Made by a program: the position numbers and the translations under genes. 64,000 nt of DNA from an uncultured Aeromonadaceae bacterium (GTDB lineage: Bacteria; Pseudomonadota; Gammaproteobacteria; Enterobacterales; Aeromonadaceae), in NCBI GenBank assembly GCA_945957385.1, contig CAMFKP010000003.1, positions 62,001 to 126,000 on the forward strand, written 5' to 3'. Each line of letters begins with the position of its first letter. Position 1 is the first letter of the stretch. Of this stretch, positions 53,774 to 63,978 are shown piece by piece. The notes beneath the pieces are model-generated. The model had not been told where the DNA came from and made no database searches. It saw only the letters and a list, made by a program, of their open reading frames with translations.

Positions 53774-56497
53774 ATGTCCAGCTCTGCTCCTCTCGTGCTG
53801 GTAGATGGTTCCTCCTACCTCTACCGTGCTTTTTTTGCTTCCCAACAAGCCGACTTGCGCACCGCCGCCGGGCGTCCGACTGGTGCGGTACGTCTGATGA
53901 CCAACATGCTGCGCAGCTTGCTGAAACAGTATGCGGATTCTCCTGTTGCCGTGGTCTTCGATGCCAAAGGCAAGAGTTTTCGCCATGAACTGTATGTCGA
54001 GTACAAGGCGAATCGTGCGGCGATGCCTGATGATCTGCGACAACAGGTTGAACCGATTCATGCCATTGTGCGCGCGATGGGATTGCCGTTGCTGATGGTG
54101 GAGGGGGTGGAGGCTGACGATGTCATCGGTACCCTGGCTCGCCAGGCGACAGAGCAGCAGATCGACATTCTGATCAGCACAGGCGACAAGGACATGGCGC
54201 AGCTGGTATCACCCCATGTGACGCTGATTGACACCATGAAGGGCGAAACGACCGATCGCCAGGGCGTGATCGATCGCTTTGGGGTGCCACCCGAGCTGAT
54301 CATCGATTATCTGGCTCTGATGGGCGACAGCAGCGATAACATCCCCGGCATGGCCGGCGTCGGGCCGAAAACGGCAGTTGCCCTGCTGCAAGGATTGGGT
54401 GGCATTGATGCCATTGCAAATCGTCTGGATGAGGTCGCAGCGCTGGGTTTTCGTGGCAGCAAGAATTTTGCCGATAAGTTCCGTGAGCAAGAGGCGGTGG
54501 TTAGGCTGTCGCGTGAGCTGGCGACCATCAAGACAGATGTGTTACTCGAGCTGGGCCCTGCCGATATTGGTCGCCCCACGCCTGACGAAACGGCGCTGCA
54601 GGCCCTGTATCGCGAAATGGAGTTCAAGGGACTGATTGTCGAGGCGGATGCGGTTACGCCGGTAGCGGCGCCGGAGTCGGACGTCGCGGTGCACTACGAG
54701 ACGATTCTGGACGCGGAACACTTTGCGCAATGGTTACAGCGCTTGCAGCAAGCGGCGTTGTTTGCTTTCGATACCGAAACCGATGGCCTGGATTACATGC
54801 AAGCCCGGTTGGTTGGACTGTCGTTTGCGGTTGCGCCGGGTGAGGCGGCCTATGTGCCGCTGGCGCATGACTATTTGGGCGCGCCGGCACAACTGGCGAC
54901 CGACTGGGTGCTGGCGCAGCTCAAACCACTGCTGGAGGCGGCGGACAAACCCAAGGTCGGACAGAATCTGAAGTTTGACCGCAACGTGCTGCGCAATTAT
55001 GGCATCACGCTGCGCGGGATTGCGTATGACACCATGCTGGAGTCTTACGTTCTGAACTCGACGGCAACGCGCCACAACATGGATGACCTGGCTGCAACCT
55101 ATCTTGGCTACAAGACCGTTACCTTTGAGGAGATTGCCGGCAAGGGGGTCAAGCAGCTGACCTTCAACCAGATCGAGCTCGACAAGGCGGCATTTTATGC
55201 CGCCGAAGATGCGGATATCACGTTGCGGCTGCATCAGGCGTTGTGGCCACGCTTGGAGGGCGACAGTGCGCTGTGCCAAGTTTACCGCGAGATCGAATGC
55301 CCTCTGGTGCCGGTATTGGCCGATATGGAGCGTGCTGGCGCCTTGATTTCCGTGCCTTTGCTGCAAGAGCAGACCCAACAGATTGAACAGCGCTTGGCTG
55401 AGCTGGAGGCCGAGGCGCATCAGCTGGCGGGGCAGGCTTTCAATCTCTCCTCTACCAAGCAGCTGGGTGAGATCCTGTTTGAGAAGCTGGGGTTACCGGT
55501 ACTCAAGAAGACGCCGAAAGGCGCCCCGTCCACGGCGGAGGAGGTGCTGGCGGAATTGGCCGAAACCTATGAGCTGCCCAAGCTGCTGATGGAGCACAGA
55601 ACCTTGGCCAAGCTCAAATCCACCTATACCGAGAAGTTGCCGTTGATGGTCAATCCAGCCACCGGCCGCTTACACACCAGTTATCACCAGGCGGTGACGG
55701 CCACGGGCCGTTTGTCATCCAGCGATCCTAACTTGCAGAACATTCCGATTCGCAGTGAAGAGGGGCGTCGTATCCGGCAAGCCTTTGTCGCAGCCCCCGG
55801 TTTCAAACTGGTGGCGGCAGACTATTCGCAGATTGAATTGCGCATCATGGCGCATCTGTCCGGCGATGAGGGCTTGTTACAGGCCTTCGCCAGCGGACAG
55901 GATATACACAGGGCGACAGCAGCAGAAATATTGGGCTTGCCTCTGGAGCAGGTGACCGCCGATCAACGACGCAATGCCAAGGCCATCAACTTCGGGTTGA
56001 TCTATGGCATGAGCGCCTTTGGCTTGGCCAAGCAGCTTGGCATGTCGCGTGCCGAAGCTCAGCTCTATATGGACCGTTATTTTGCCCGTTACCCTGGCGT
56101 GCAGCGCTACATGGAGCGAACCCGTCAGCAGGCGGATGAGCAGGGCTATGTCGAGACCCTGTTTGGTCGCCGTCTCTATTTGCCGGATATCAAGGCCCGT
56201 AACCAGGCGGTGCGCAAGGCGGCCGAGCGGGCGGCGATCAACGCGCCGATGCAGGGGACGGCGGCGGACATCATCAAGCGCGCCATGCTCAAAGTCAGTG
56301 ACTGGATTGCTACCTGTCCTGCGGACTCCATTCGCATGTTGATGCAGGTACACGATGAACTGGTCTTTGAGGTGTGTGACGAGTGCGTGGATGACCTGCT
56401 GCCGCTCTTGCGCCAACAGATGACGACGGCGGCCGATCTGGCGGCGCCACTGGAGGTGGGGATTGGTGTCGGGATGAACTGGGAGCAGGCCCACTGA
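53774..56497 (+). CDS. polA: DNA polymerase I
   Basis: PolA fills gaps and removes RNA primers. 907 residues: N-terminal 5' nuclease (about 1-290), 3'-5' exonuclease (Phe-Ala-Phe-Asp-Thr-Glu-Thr-Asp near 330; active residues intact), and polymerase domain. Motif A is Ala-Asp-Tyr-Ser-Gln-Ile-Glu-Leu-Arg, motif B is [10 protein letters not shown] and motif C is Val-His-Asp-Glu-Leu. Length is close to E. coli (928). Terminator near 56600. Confidence 0.97.
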   Translation: MSSSAPLVLVDGSSYLYRAFFASQQADLRTAAGRPTGAVRLMTNMLRSLLKQYADSPVAVVFDAKGKSFRHELYVEYKANRAAMPDDLRQQVEPIHAIVRAMGLPLLMVEGVEADDVIGTLARQATEQQIDILISTGDKDMAQLVSPHVTLIDTMKGETTDRQGVIDRFGVPPELIIDYLALMGDSSDNIPGMAGVGPKTAVALLQGLGGIDAIANRLDEVAALGFRGSKNFADKFREQEAVVRLSRELATIKTDVLLELGPADIGRPTPDETALQALYREMEFKGLIVEADAVTPVAAPESDVAVHYETILDAEHFAQWLQRLQQAALFAFDTETDGLDYMQARLVGLSFAVAPGEAAYVPLAHDYLGAPAQLATDWVLAQLKPLLEAADKPKVGQNLKFDRNVLRNYGITLRGIAYDTMLESYVLNSTATRHNMDDLAATYLGYKTVTFEEIAGKGVKQLTFNQIELDKAAFYAAEDADITLRLHQALWPRLEGDSALCQVYREIECPLVPVLADMERAGALISVPLLQEQTQQIEQRLAELEAEAHQLAGQAFNLSSTKQLGEILFEKLGLPVLKKTPKGAPSTAEEVLAELAETYELPKLLMEHRTLAKLKSTYTEKLPLMVNPATGRLHTSYHQAVTATGRLSSSDPNLQNIPIRSEEGRRIRQAFVAAPGFKLVAADYSQIELRIMAHLSGDEGLLQAFASGQDIHRATAAEILGLPLEQVTADQRRNAKAINFGLIYGMSAFGLAKQLGMSRAEAQLYMDRYFARYPGVQRYMERTRQQADEQGYVETLFGRRLYLPDIKARNQAVRKAAERAAINAPMQGTAADIIKRAMLKVSDWIATCPADSIRMLMQVHDELVFEVCDECVDDLLPLLRQQMTTAADLAAPLEVGIGVGMNWEQAH

Positions 56498-56594
56498 GGT
56501 GGATCCGGCGAGGATCAAAAAAGATCCACAGCTTACGGAACTTTTGCTCATTTCAGTGGACTAATTTAATAGCTGAAATTGGACCACTTTGTCG

Positions 56595-56621
56595 ACCTCC
56601 GCCCTGCGGAGGTTTTTTTTT
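56595..56621 (+). terminator. Rho-independent terminator after polA
   Basis: CCTCCGC/GCGGAGG with a three-base loop and a run of nine Ts, about 100 bases after the polA stop. A 7-bp GTGGATC/GATCCAC inverted repeat also lies right after the stop. Confidence 0.9.
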
Positions 56622-56734
56622 GCCTGTTTGCCAGCGGCAATGAAAAGGGTACCAATCACGACTTGGTGTTTTAGCATTGTTTTGCAAGCAAAAAGCGCTT
56701 TTCGTGGCCGTCAGGCAAGAGGTAAAGTTCAGGG

Positions 56735-56837
56735 GTAGGGTACAGAGGTAAGATGTTCTATCTTGCAAACCTTTTGTTTTGTTTGACATAGTCAGGCTAT
56801 ATAGCCGCCCCGGTGAGTCATCACCGGGGCTTTTTTA
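56735..56837 (+). ncRNA. spf: Spot 42 RNA
   Basis: The sequence starts GTAGGGTACAGAGGTAAGAT, the highly conserved Spot 42 head, continues with TTCTATCTT and a U-rich middle, and ends in a GCCCCGGTGA/TCACCGGGGC-type terminator with six Ts. It lies downstream of polA as in E. coli and Vibrio. Spot 42 is an Hfq-binding sRNA that represses secondary carbon-source genes and is itself repressed by CRP-cAMP. A TAAAGT -10 lies upstream (56722-56727). Confidence 0.95.
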
Positions 56838-56903
56838 TGTCTGCCAAGCGCGCGTAGCGTTAACCGCATAGAGCAAATGCTTTATGTGGTTATTTTTCAA
56901 TGA

Positions 56904-57016
56904 TATGCTAATGGCCAGCATCCGTAGTCCGGCTGCCAGGCCGACTATGGAAATGCTTCTCCCCATTTGAGCGATCGTCTCGGAACCGCCAGTCCTGAAA
57001 CTGGCGGTTTTTTTAT
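56904..57016 (+). ncRNA. Candidate second sRNA between Spot 42 and engB
   Basis: A -10-like TATGCT (56904-56909) with a weak -35 (TTTATG, 56881-56886) precedes about 100 bases that include a CGGCTGCCAGGCCG hairpin. They end in a perfect terminator (ACCGCCAG/CTGGCGGT with seven Ts). The T-run is on the plus strand only, so it is not the engB terminator. Aliivibrio has an sRNA (VSsrna24) in the same location; homology is not established. The rest of 56838-56903 is unremarkable. Confidence 0.5.
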
Positions 57017-57032
57017 GGCAGTTGGGTTGGGA

Positions 57033-57680
57033 TCACTGGTCGTCGTCGAGCGGTTCGGAGAGATCGACGCTGGACTGGTGCAGATACCAGTCGGTGAGAA
57101 TCGTGGCCAGCCGGTCGATGCCGATCCCCTTGAGCGAAGAGAACGCCTCGACGCGGACATCACCGTCGTATTCCAGTACGTCACGTCGAACTTGCTGCAC
57201 GATGGCTTTGCGTGGCGCGGCGTTGAACTTGTCGGCCTTGGTCAGCAGTACCAGCACGGGCAGCCCATTTTCGGTGGCCCAGCTCAGCAGTTGGCGATCG
57301 GTATCTTTCAGCGGGTGGCGGATATCCATCAGCAGCACCAGCCCCTTCAGTGACGTCCGGCGCTGCAGGTATTCGGACAGTGAGGCCTGCCATTTACGTT
57401 TCATCTCCTCAGGTACCTGCGCGTAGCCGTAGCCAGGCAAGTCGACCAGGCGCTTGCCCGGTTCAACTTCGAACAGGTTGATGAGCTGGGTGCGGCCTGG
57501 CGTTTTACTGGTGCGTGCCAGGTTCTTCTGCTGGGTCAGGGCATTCAGCGCCGAGGATTTACCGGCGTTGGAGCGTCCGGCAAAAGCCACTTCGACGCCA
57601 TCATCGCTGGGCAGATGACGAATATCGGGCGCACTGGTTACAAAGTGAACCTTGCGGAAGTTCAGGATTGGCGTTTCCAA
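57033..57680 (-). CDS. engB: Ribosome biogenesis GTPase EngB (YihA/YsxC)
   Basis: EngB is an essential GTPase in 50S ribosome assembly. About 215 residues: G1 Gly-Arg-Ser-Asn-Ala-Gly-Lys-Ser-Ser, G3 Asp-Leu-Pro-Gly-Tyr-Gly-Tyr, G4 Thr-Lys-Ala-Asp. The frame extends far upstream without stop, but similarity to YihA starts at Ile-Leu-Asn-Phe-Arg-Lys-Val-His-Phe; the only nearby start is TTG at 57680. An ATG 14 bases before it is out of frame. Acidic C-terminal tail. Confidence 0.93.
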   Translation of the reverse strand: METPILNFRKVHFVTSAPDIRHLPSDDGVEVAFAGRSNAGKSSALNALTQQKNLARTSKTPGRTQLINLFEVEPGKRLVDLPGYGYAQVPEEMKRKWQASLSEYLQRRTSLKGLVLLMDIRHPLKDTDRQLLSWATENGLPVLVLLTKADKFNAAPRKAIVQQVRRDVLEYDGDVRVEAFSSLKGIGIDRLATILTDWYLHQSSVDLSEPLDDDQ

Positions 57681-57803
57681 GGTAGAATTCCCATAGAGCA
57701 ACAAGAAAAAAACCGGCATCGAGGATCCGGTGACCAGGTTTTGGCGGGCATATAGTAGCACACTGTGATTGCCGTGGCGCGTCACGCCGAGGCGGGAGGA
57801 GAA

Positions 57804-58373
57804 ATGGAGCCGGATAACCCCTTGCTCGAGCCGATGCTGGCGTTGCTGCACAGCGGCGCGTGCTGGAAGTTGCACGATTTGATGCAGGAGCTGAAACGGC
57901 AGCAGCTGTTGCCGGAGTGGCCGCTGCCGGCAGAGCTGGCGCTGTTTCGCACCAATTTTTTGCTGATGAATGGCCTGTACCAGCTGCAGCGCTTGCTCTG
58001 GCCCCAGGGCTGGTGGCTGGATGTTGTTCCGTTGGCACTGCAACTGCAGCGCCATGACGGGCAGCCTTGGCCGGAGCGGGCGGATCCGCTGGCGAGTTAT
58101 TACCTCGATTGGACTCACTGCTTGACGACCAGCGTCGAGGATGTACAGGCACTGCTGGATAGTTTTTGGCGTCGCTATGGTCATAGCGTCAGTCGGCAGC
58201 GGTTGTCGCGTGCCGAAGCCTGTCGTCTGCTGGAGGTGGATGAACAGGCGCCGCTGGTGGAGATCCGGCGTAGCTGGAAACGATTGGCGCTGTGTCATCA
58301 TCCGGATCGGCAGGGCGATGTCGCGACATTTTTGCGCCTGCGCCAGGCATGGGAGTACTTGCGCGATGAATAA
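57804..58373 (+). CDS. DnaJ-related protein with C-terminal J domain
   Basis: A 189-residue cytoplasmic protein. The N-terminal two thirds match the DnaJ-related domain seen in Vibrio and Aeromonas proteins (Leu-His-Asp-Leu-Met-Gln-Glu-Leu, then [10 protein letters not shown]). The C-terminal 55 residues form a J domain with the His-Pro-Asp motif (His-His-Pro-Asp-Arg-Gln-Gly). It should be an Hsp70 co-chaperone of unknown client. The ATG at 57804 follows GGAGG; it is divergent from engB. Confidence 0.8.
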   Translation: MEPDNPLLEPMLALLHSGACWKLHDLMQELKRQQLLPEWPLPAELALFRTNFLLMNGLYQLQRLLWPQGWWLDVVPLALQLQRHDGQPWPERADPLASYYLDWTHCLTTSVEDVQALLDSFWRRYGHSVSRQRLSRAEACRLLEVDEQAPLVEIRRSWKRLALCHHPDRQGDVATFLRLRQAWEYLRDE

Positions 58374-58560
58374 GCGACCTGTCAACGATGACAGGGCGGA
58401 GAAAATAATATTTCTAGCGTGCTCACCGCACTGAAAATAACCATGATTAAACGGTGAATTTTATTTCTAAATAAAGCCAGCCAGGTGGTTATTTTATGGT
58501 TTTAATATGAGTAAATATTATTTATTCACAGAGTTCATGGTTAATTCCGTCCAATGAAAT

Positions 58561-58587
58561 AAAAAAACCGCCGAAACGGCGGTTTTT
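58561..58587. terminator. Bidirectional terminator between dnaJ-related and DUF3334 genes
   Basis: ACCGCCG/CGGCGGT with A6 before and T6 after, so it works on both strands. It lies 19 bases from the stop of the minus-strand gene. The gap 58374-58560 is AT-rich and otherwise empty apart from a small CTGTCA/TGACAG stem. Confidence 0.85.
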
Positions 58588-58606
58588 TGTGTTCTGTTGA
58601 CGAGAC

Positions 58607-59311
58607 TTACAAGCCCAGCGATGCCAGCAGATCATCATGATCGTCATTGCGCGTTTCCTGGGGCGCATGATGATTGCCGTTCGGGTTTTCGCCGTTGGCA
58701 ATACTCTGCAGCAGCGTGTCGGGATCCACCTCTTCGTGGCGCTCGAAGTCATGCAACTGAATGAACTCGGTCTTGTCCATGGCCAGCTCCATGTAGAAAA
58801 TGTTGTTCTTCTCGGTATAGAAAGAGACACGGCGAGCCTGTGGCCGGTCCAGATTGGTGTCGACCGAGATCAGCACCTGTTTGTTCAGTGTCAGCATTTT
58901 CGGCTGGCTCTGGTTGATCGAGGTGTGCAGCTCCTGACTCACCTTGCTGGTGAAATCGCCGAGGATCTGGTTCATCAGCTCACCCATGACGTTCCCGACT
59001 TCGTCGGACGTGTGCAGTGTGGCCAGCTCTTCTTTCGGGATGCCCATATTCACCAGATAATTCTGGTAGACCTCCAGTGCGGCCGCTGCGGTGAAGTTGA
59101 TGACAACCAGGCCGGAGAATGCGCCGTCGAACAACACGAAGCAGCCAATATCCGGGCGCAGGCAGGTTTTGCTGATGCGTTGCACCATGGGGGAGTAATT
59201 GATTTCGTGGTGCGTCGCCTCGGAGAGGACACTAGTGACGGAATGACACAGTTTCAGCAAGATGTCTTCGGTCGAGATGGGATCGCTCTTTTTGTTGGCT
59301 TTCATGATCAT
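58607..59311 (-). CDS. DUF3334-like protein with CheX-like phosphatase fold features
   Basis: A 234-residue cytoplasmic protein resembling the DUF3334 family of Vibrio and relatives. The middle part has Asp-Glu-Val-Gly-Asn-Val-Met-Gly-Glu-Leu-Met-Asn-Gln (near 103-115), the E-x-x-N pattern of CheC/CheX chemotaxis phosphatases. Its C-terminal 40 residues are acidic and Asn/His-rich. The function is unknown; a CheY-P phosphatase or a relative is suggested by that motif only. A Met two codons later is an alternative start. Alone between terminators. Confidence 0.65.
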   Translation of the reverse strand: MIMKANKKSDPISTEDILLKLCHSVTSVLSEATHHEINYSPMVQRISKTCLRPDIGCFVLFDGAFSGLVVINFTAAAALEVYQNYLVNMGIPKEELATLHTSDEVGNVMGELMNQILGDFTSKVSQELHTSINQSQPKMLTLNKQVLISVDTNLDRPQARRVSFYTEKNNIFYMELAMDKTEFIQLHDFERHEEVDPDTLLQSIANGENPNGNHHAPQETRNDDHDDLLASLGL

Positions 59312-59449
59312 AAGTGAAATTCCGTATAGGGCGGAAACGTAAGGCTAGTCTGCCATCTTAGTGCCGGCAGGCACAGCAGGATGAACAGTAATTATGGCAA
59401 ATCCCGCGATCAGAGACTGAGATCCTGTGCGGTTAATTACGTAGCCTGC

Positions 59450-59674
59450 TCATCCTCGGCGCCGATGGCGTAGGGCGTCCAGGACGATGAAAAACTGATA
59501 AAGGGCGATCATCAACAACCCCAGGACGAGCAATAACGGTTGGTAATAGGGAAAACGCCAGGCTTCGGGCATCAGTTGGGCCCAGCCAAAATGTTCGATC
59601 AATCCCCACAACAGTAAGAGAGATCCCACGACATCGATGATAAGCAGGGGCATCGGTGCTTTCAGTTTGCTCAT
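59450..59674 (-). CDS. Small inner-membrane protein (DUF1418/YbjC-like)
   Basis: A 74-residue protein with two membrane helices (about 8-28 and 43-65) and a basic C-terminus (Arg-His-Arg-Arg-Arg-Gly). It resembles DUF1418 (YbjC) in size and layout, with weak sequence support. GGAG is six bases before ATG 59674. Function is unknown. Confidence 0.6.
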   Translation of the reverse strand: MSKLKAPMPLLIIDVVGSLLLLWGLIEHFGWAQLMPEAWRFPYYQPLLLVLGLLMIALYQFFIVLDALRHRRRG

Positions 59675-59862
59675 GAATACTCCGCAAAGAACAGCTGACA
59701 ACAGGGCGCCAGCATAGCCGAAGCCGGCGCAACTTGTATCGATCTGGCTCCGGAATCGTCAATGCTGCGTGGAAGTTGGGCGCCTGTCGCTTTCATGTCA
59801 CAATATTACTCTTATTGGCCGCCGTGAGGCGGCATCGAGCAACATCATTTCCGGAGAGCAGC

Positions 59863-60444
59863 ATGGCTGTTACGCAGAAACCGCGCCCGTCGGCCCCCAA
59901 GGGCAAATCGTTCAAGAAAAATGAGTCGCAAGAAAGTGCCCAAGCCGGGCGTGAGCGTAAGCGCGAGGCCAAGCGCAAGGGGCTCAAACCCGGCAATCGC
60001 CAGGCGGCGGATGCCAATAGCCAGCAGAAAAAGACGTCGGCTCAGTCGAAAGATCCGCGCATCGGGTCTCGCAAGCCGGTGGCACTGGTTGTCGATAAGC
60101 CGGCCGTAGTTGTCAAAGCGGCGCACAAGCCCTTGCCGGATCCCGCCAAACTGGCTGCCGAGCAGGAGAAAAAGCGTCTGCGCGCGCTAGAGCAGGAAAT
60201 GGAAGCGATCGAGAACGATGATCGGCTGAATATGTTGCTGGACAAGCTGGATGGTGGCGAGACGCTGACGGCGGCAGATCAGGTGTGGCTGGATGAGCGG
60301 CTGGATCGTCACCAGGCACTGGCTAAAGAGCTGGGTATCGATGAAGACGACGATGATGAGCCCGCCAGCCCGGATGATTTGTTGCAACGCTTTATTGATG
60401 ATGATTTTGATCCGGGTGAGCTGGATCCGAACTACAAGAAATAA
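59863..60444 (+). CDS. yihI: Der GTPase-activating protein YihI
   Basis: YihI stimulates the GTPase Der (EngA) and thus tunes 50S assembly. 193 residues: a highly basic, Lys/Ser/Pro-rich N-terminal half (Arg-Lys-Arg-Glu-Ala-Lys-Arg-Lys-Gly) and an acidic helical C-terminal half (Asp-Asp-Asp-Asp-Glu, then Pro-Asp-Asp-Leu-Leu-Gln-Arg-Phe). The ATG at 59863 has GGAG; longer reading upstream is not YihI-like. It precedes hemN, as in E. coli. Confidence 0.92.
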   Translation: MAVTQKPRPSAPKGKSFKKNESQESAQAGRERKREAKRKGLKPGNRQAADANSQQKKTSAQSKDPRIGSRKPVALVVDKPAVVVKAAHKPLPDPAKLAAEQEKKRLRALEQEMEAIENDDRLNMLLDKLDGGETLTAADQVWLDERLDRHQALAKELGIDEDDDDEPASPDDLLQRFIDDDFDPGELDPNYKK

Positions 60445-60488
60445 CGATAACCCATGTTGTCCCGTCGGCTGACGGGGGAGGCGAAGCC

Positions 60489-61862
60489 GTGCAGTTTGAC
60501 GAAGTGGTTTGGGATGAGGCGCTGATCCAAAAATACAATTACAGCGGTCCGCGCTATACCTCCTACCCGACCGCGCTGGAGTTCAGCGAGGCGTTTGATT
60601 ATCCGCAGTTCTTGCAGGCGGCGGCCCAGTACCCGCAACGGCCATTGTCACTCTATGTGCATATTCCGTTCTGCCACATGCTCTGCTACTACTGCGCCTG
60701 TAACAAGATAGTGACGCGCCAGACGCATAAAGCCGCGGAGTACTTGACCTATCTGGACAAGGAGATGACCAGCCTGGCGCCACAGTTTGCAGGCCGGCAG
60801 GTGACTCAGCTGCACTGGGGCGGAGGGACGCCGACCTATTTGAATGCGGATGAAATACGACAGCTGATGGCGATGTTGCGCCGTCATTTCCAGCTGGCCC
60901 CGGATGGTGAATTCAGTATCGAGGTGGATCCCCGTGAGATCGAGCTGTCGCTGCTGGATGTCTTGCGCGAGGTAGGATTTACCCGTCTGAGCCTGGGGGT
61001 GCAGGATTTCAACCTGGAGGTGCAGCAGGCGGTCAATCGGGTTCAGGATAATGATTTCATTCGTGCGTTGTTGCAGCGAGCTCGGGAGTTGGGGTTCCGT
61101 TCGACCAATCTGGATCTGATTTACGGCTTGCCGCTGCAAACGCGCGCCAGCTTCCGGCATACGCTGGAGCAGGTCGCGGCCATGCGTCCGGCCCGGTTAT
61201 CGATCTTCAACTATGCCCATCTACCGGCGCGGTTTGCCGGCCAGCACAAGATCCGTGAGGATCAGCTGCCGGCGCCTGCAGAAAAGCTGGCGATGCTGCA
61301 GGAGACCATCGGTTATCTGACGGCTCAGGGCTATCAGTACATCGGTATGGACCACTTTGCGCTGCCGGACGATGAGCTGGCGATTGCGCAACGGGAAGGC
61401 AAACTGCACCGCAATTTCCAGGGTTACACCACGCAAGGTGAATGTGACCTGTTAGGGCTGGGGGTGTCGTCGATCAGCATGCTGGGTGATGCCTATTCAC
61501 AGAATCAGAAAGAGTTGAAAGCCTACTACGCGGCGCTAGACGCACAGGGGCAGGCCCAGTGGAAGGGCTGTGCACTGAGTGCTGATGATCTGGTACGCCG
61601 GGATGTGATCAAACAGCTGATCTGTAATTTCCGTTTGGACTATGCCGAGATCGAACAACGCTATGCCTTGAGCTTTGCGGAGTATTTTGCCGCGGATCTC
61701 GCGCTGCTGGCCCCGTTTGTGGCCGATGGACTGGTGGTGCTCGAACCGCGTGGTATTCGCGTCAGTACCACAGGACGTTTGCTGATTCGCAATATCTGCA
61801 TGTGCTTTGATGTCTATCTGCGCGAACGCGCTAGACAGCAACAATTTTCTCGTGTGATTTGA
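60489..61862 (+). CDS. hemN: Oxygen-independent coproporphyrinogen III dehydrogenase
   Basis: HemN is the radical-SAM enzyme that makes protoporphyrinogen IX without oxygen. The 457-residue length is standard. The [4Fe-4S] motif Cys-His-Met-Leu-Cys-Tyr-Tyr-Cys lies near 58-65, with an N-terminal Tyr-Thr-Ser-Tyr-Pro-Thr and Gly-Gly-Gly-Thr-Pro-Thr-Tyr-Leu. It starts with GTG after GGGAGG. No FNR site is recognised upstream. Confidence 0.95.
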   Translation: MQFDEVVWDEALIQKYNYSGPRYTSYPTALEFSEAFDYPQFLQAAAQYPQRPLSLYVHIPFCHMLCYYCACNKIVTRQTHKAAEYLTYLDKEMTSLAPQFAGRQVTQLHWGGGTPTYLNADEIRQLMAMLRRHFQLAPDGEFSIEVDPREIELSLLDVLREVGFTRLSLGVQDFNLEVQQAVNRVQDNDFIRALLQRARELGFRSTNLDLIYGLPLQTRASFRHTLEQVAAMRPARLSIFNYAHLPARFAGQHKIREDQLPAPAEKLAMLQETIGYLTAQGYQYIGMDHFALPDDELAIAQREGKLHRNFQGYTTQGECDLLGLGVSSISMLGDAYSQNQKELKAYYAALDAQGQAQWKGCALSADDLVRRDVIKQLICNFRLDYAEIEQRYALSFAEYFAADLALLAPFVADGLVVLEPRGIRVSTTGRLLIRNICMCFDVYLRERARQQQFSRVI

Positions 61863-61914
61863 ATAGCCAAAGTTTCACGGTTATTAACTCTAAATAAAGC
61901 ATTTTTTAAAAAAT

Positions 61915-61950
61915 AAAAAGCCACATAACATGCGTTATTGTGGCTTTTTA
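61915..61950 (+). terminator. Terminator after hemN
   Basis: AAAAAGCCACA(A)TAAC pairs with GTTATTGTGGCTTTTT, forming a long AT-flanked stem ending in Ts; A-run and T-run suit both strands. The following 61951-62212 is AT-rich and should hold the ald promoter; a GCCGCGCGCGGC palindrome (62190-62201) lies beside the ald ribosome site. Confidence 0.85.
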
Positions 61951-62212
61951 TTTTGCTATTAATGCTGAAACTTGGTGTTCTATTTTGGTGATGCTTATGT
62001 TTTTTCAGTGCATCAAATCATCAACTTATCCAGCCAATAATTTAAATTAATTAAAAATCAAAGACTTATATTTTGGCATATCTATTGCTGATATCTGGAT
62101 GGAATCAGGTTTTATTCACTGGTTTGCAATGAAAAATCTGGTCTAAAGGCCTGGCCATTCATGTTGTGCCAATATTATTGATATCAGCAGCCGCGCGCGG
62201 CAGGAGGAAGTG

Positions 62213-63325
62213 ATGATTGTAGGCGTACCCAAGGAGATCAAGGTCAGAGAGTATCGAGTGGGGCTGGCACCGGCCAGTGTGCGCGAGTTGACTGAGCGCG
62301 GACACACAGTGCTGGTGGAAGCCTCAGCGGGTGTTGGCATCGGAGTCAGCGACGCGGACTATGTACTGGCCGGTGCCGAAGTGGTGACCACCGCGGACGA
62401 GGTCTTTGCGCGCAGCGAGATGATCGTCAAGGTCAAAGAGCCGCAGTTGCACGAGTGCGCCCGGCTACGACCGGGTCAGTTATTGTTCACCTATCTGCAC
62501 CTGGCGCCAGATCCTGAACAGGCCCGTGCCTTGATGGCGAGTGGTGCAACCTGTGTTGCGTATGAGACGGTTACCTCTGCCGCGGGCGGTTTGCCACTGC
62601 TGGCACCCATGTCGGAAGTTGCTGGGCGGATGGCGATTCAGGCTGGGGCTTATTTCCTTGAAAAACCACATGGCGGCTTGGGTGTCCTGCTGGGTGGAGT
62701 CCCCGGCGTGCCGCCGGCCAAGGTGGTTATTCTCGGCGGTGGTGTGGTGGGGTCTCATGCTGCGATGATTGCCGCCGGTATGGGGGCAGAAGTCTGGGTA
62801 CTCGATCGCAATGTCGATGTGTTGCGCAATTTGTGGAAGCAATACGGCAGTGCGATTTCGACCCAGTATGCGACACGCGATGCAATTGAACAGCATTGCG
62901 TCGATGCCGATTTGGTTATCGGTGGTGTCCTGGTCCCTGGTGCCTCCGCGCCCAAATTATTGACCCGCGCCATGTTGCCAACCATGAAACAAGGGGCCGT
63001 TGTGGTCGATGTTGCCATCGATCAGGGCGGCTGTTTCGAAACCTCGCGTGCTACGACCCATGATGAGCCGACCTATGAAGTAGACGGCGTCATCCACTAT
63101 TGTGTGGCCAATATGCCTGGCGCTGTCCCTCGCACCTCGACCTTGGCACTGAATAATGCCACGTTGCCGTTCGTGCTCGCGCTGGCTGAACACGGCGAGG
63201 AGGCGTTGCGTCGAGATGCGCACTTGCGAAATGGCCTGAATGTTTGTCGCGGTCACATTACCCATGCTGGCGTGGCTACTTCGCTGCAGCTACCGTTTGT
63301 AGAACCGCTCTCCTTGCTGGTCTGA
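62213..63325 (+). CDS. ald: Alanine dehydrogenase
   Basis: Ald interconverts L-alanine and pyruvate + NH4 with NAD. The 370-residue length is normal. It has Pro-Lys-Glu-Ile-Lys at the start, the substrate-site Lys-Val-Lys-Glu-Pro and Tyr-Leu-His-Leu-Ala, and the NAD motif Gly-Gly-Gly-Val-Val-Gly-Ser. AGGAGG precedes; ATG 62213 is preferred to the adjacent GTG 62210. The AT-rich 5' region would suit Lrp-type control, but no site was matched. Confidence 0.95.
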   Translation: MIVGVPKEIKVREYRVGLAPASVRELTERGHTVLVEASAGVGIGVSDADYVLAGAEVVTTADEVFARSEMIVKVKEPQLHECARLRPGQLLFTYLHLAPDPEQARALMASGATCVAYETVTSAAGGLPLLAPMSEVAGRMAIQAGAYFLEKPHGGLGVLLGGVPGVPPAKVVILGGGVVGSHAAMIAAGMGAEVWVLDRNVDVLRNLWKQYGSAISTQYATRDAIEQHCVDADLVIGGVLVPGASAPKLLTRAMLPTMKQGAVVVDVAIDQGGCFETSRATTHDEPTYEVDGVIHYCVANMPGAVPRTSTLALNNATLPFVLALAEHGEEALRRDAHLRNGLNVCRGHITHAGVATSLQLPFVEPLSLLV

Positions 63326-63459
63326 AAACTGTTGCCTGGTTGAGCCGGCGTTGAGCCTGAGGCCGCATGGGGGGCTTTGTCGTTGTCAGCCTCCGGAGTA
63401 AGATAGGCTGACCTGTTTCTCAAATGAGCAGGCCAGAATCACGATGAGGAGCGTTCCAG

Positions 63460-63927
63460 ATGAACAAGCAGATTGGCGTACTGGCCCTGAGTACCATGGT
63501 CGCGCTGGCCGGTTGTGCCAACAGCGATAATTTCTCCGGAGACGTTTATACCGCCCAGCAAGCAAAAACGGTGCAGACGGTTTCCTATGGGACCATTACT
63601 GCTACCCGTGCCGTCAAGATCCAAGATGGTGAAGACTCGGTGCTGGGCACCCTCGCCGGCGGTGTGCTCGGCGGTGTGCTGGGTAGTGCGGTCGGTGGCG
63701 GCAAGGGTAAAGACATTGCCACTGTCGCCGGAGCCATTGGTGGTGCGGCCGCGGGTAAAGCGGCAGGTGACAAGCTCAATCAGGTTGATGGTGTCGAGCT
63801 GGAAATCAAGAAAGAGAATGGCGACAGCATAGTGGTCGTGCAGAAGGCCGATCCCAAGTTTGCTCCTGGCAAACGGGTGCGGATCGTGCAATCGCAAGGC
63901 AAGACCAACGTGGGGGTGGTGGAATAA
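63460..63927 (+). CDS. slyB: SlyB/Pcp-type outer-membrane lipoprotein
   Basis: A 155-residue lipoprotein: signal ending Ala-Leu-Ala-Gly-Cys (Cys19), a glycine-zipper segment (about 65-105, alternating Gly-Gly and Ala), then a small beta domain. SlyB-type proteins help keep outer-membrane integrity, often under PhoPQ control in enterics. It stands alone with a strong terminator. GAGG lies upstream of the ATG. Confidence 0.88.
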   Translation: MNKQIGVLALSTMVALAGCANSDNFSGDVYTAQQAKTVQTVSYGTITATRAVKIQDGEDSVLGTLAGGVLGGVLGSAVGGGKGKDIATVAGAIGGAAAGKAAGDKLNQVDGVELEIKKENGDSIVVVQKADPKFAPGKRVRIVQSQGKTNVGVVE

Positions 63928-63949
63928 ATCCCACGCCTGACGCCGTATT

Positions 63950-63978
63950 AAAAAAGGGCCCACAAGGGCCCTTTTTTG
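63950..63978 (+). terminator. Terminator after slyB
   Basis: AAAAAAGGGCCC/GGGCCCTTTTTT with an ACAA loop: a strong bidirectional Rho-independent terminator. The last 22 bases of the window show no gene. Confidence 0.92.

Noticed and set aside
57681-58385. 450-residue reading of EngB
   Set aside because: The frame is open back through the divergent dnaJ-related gene, but similarity to EngB starts at the TTG at 57680 and the extension is the shadow of the other gene.
58374-59862. CsrC sRNA expected near yihA-yihI in E. coli
   Set aside because: No series of GGA-loop stems typical of CsrC is seen in the gaps; the region carries DUF3334 and DUF1418 genes instead.
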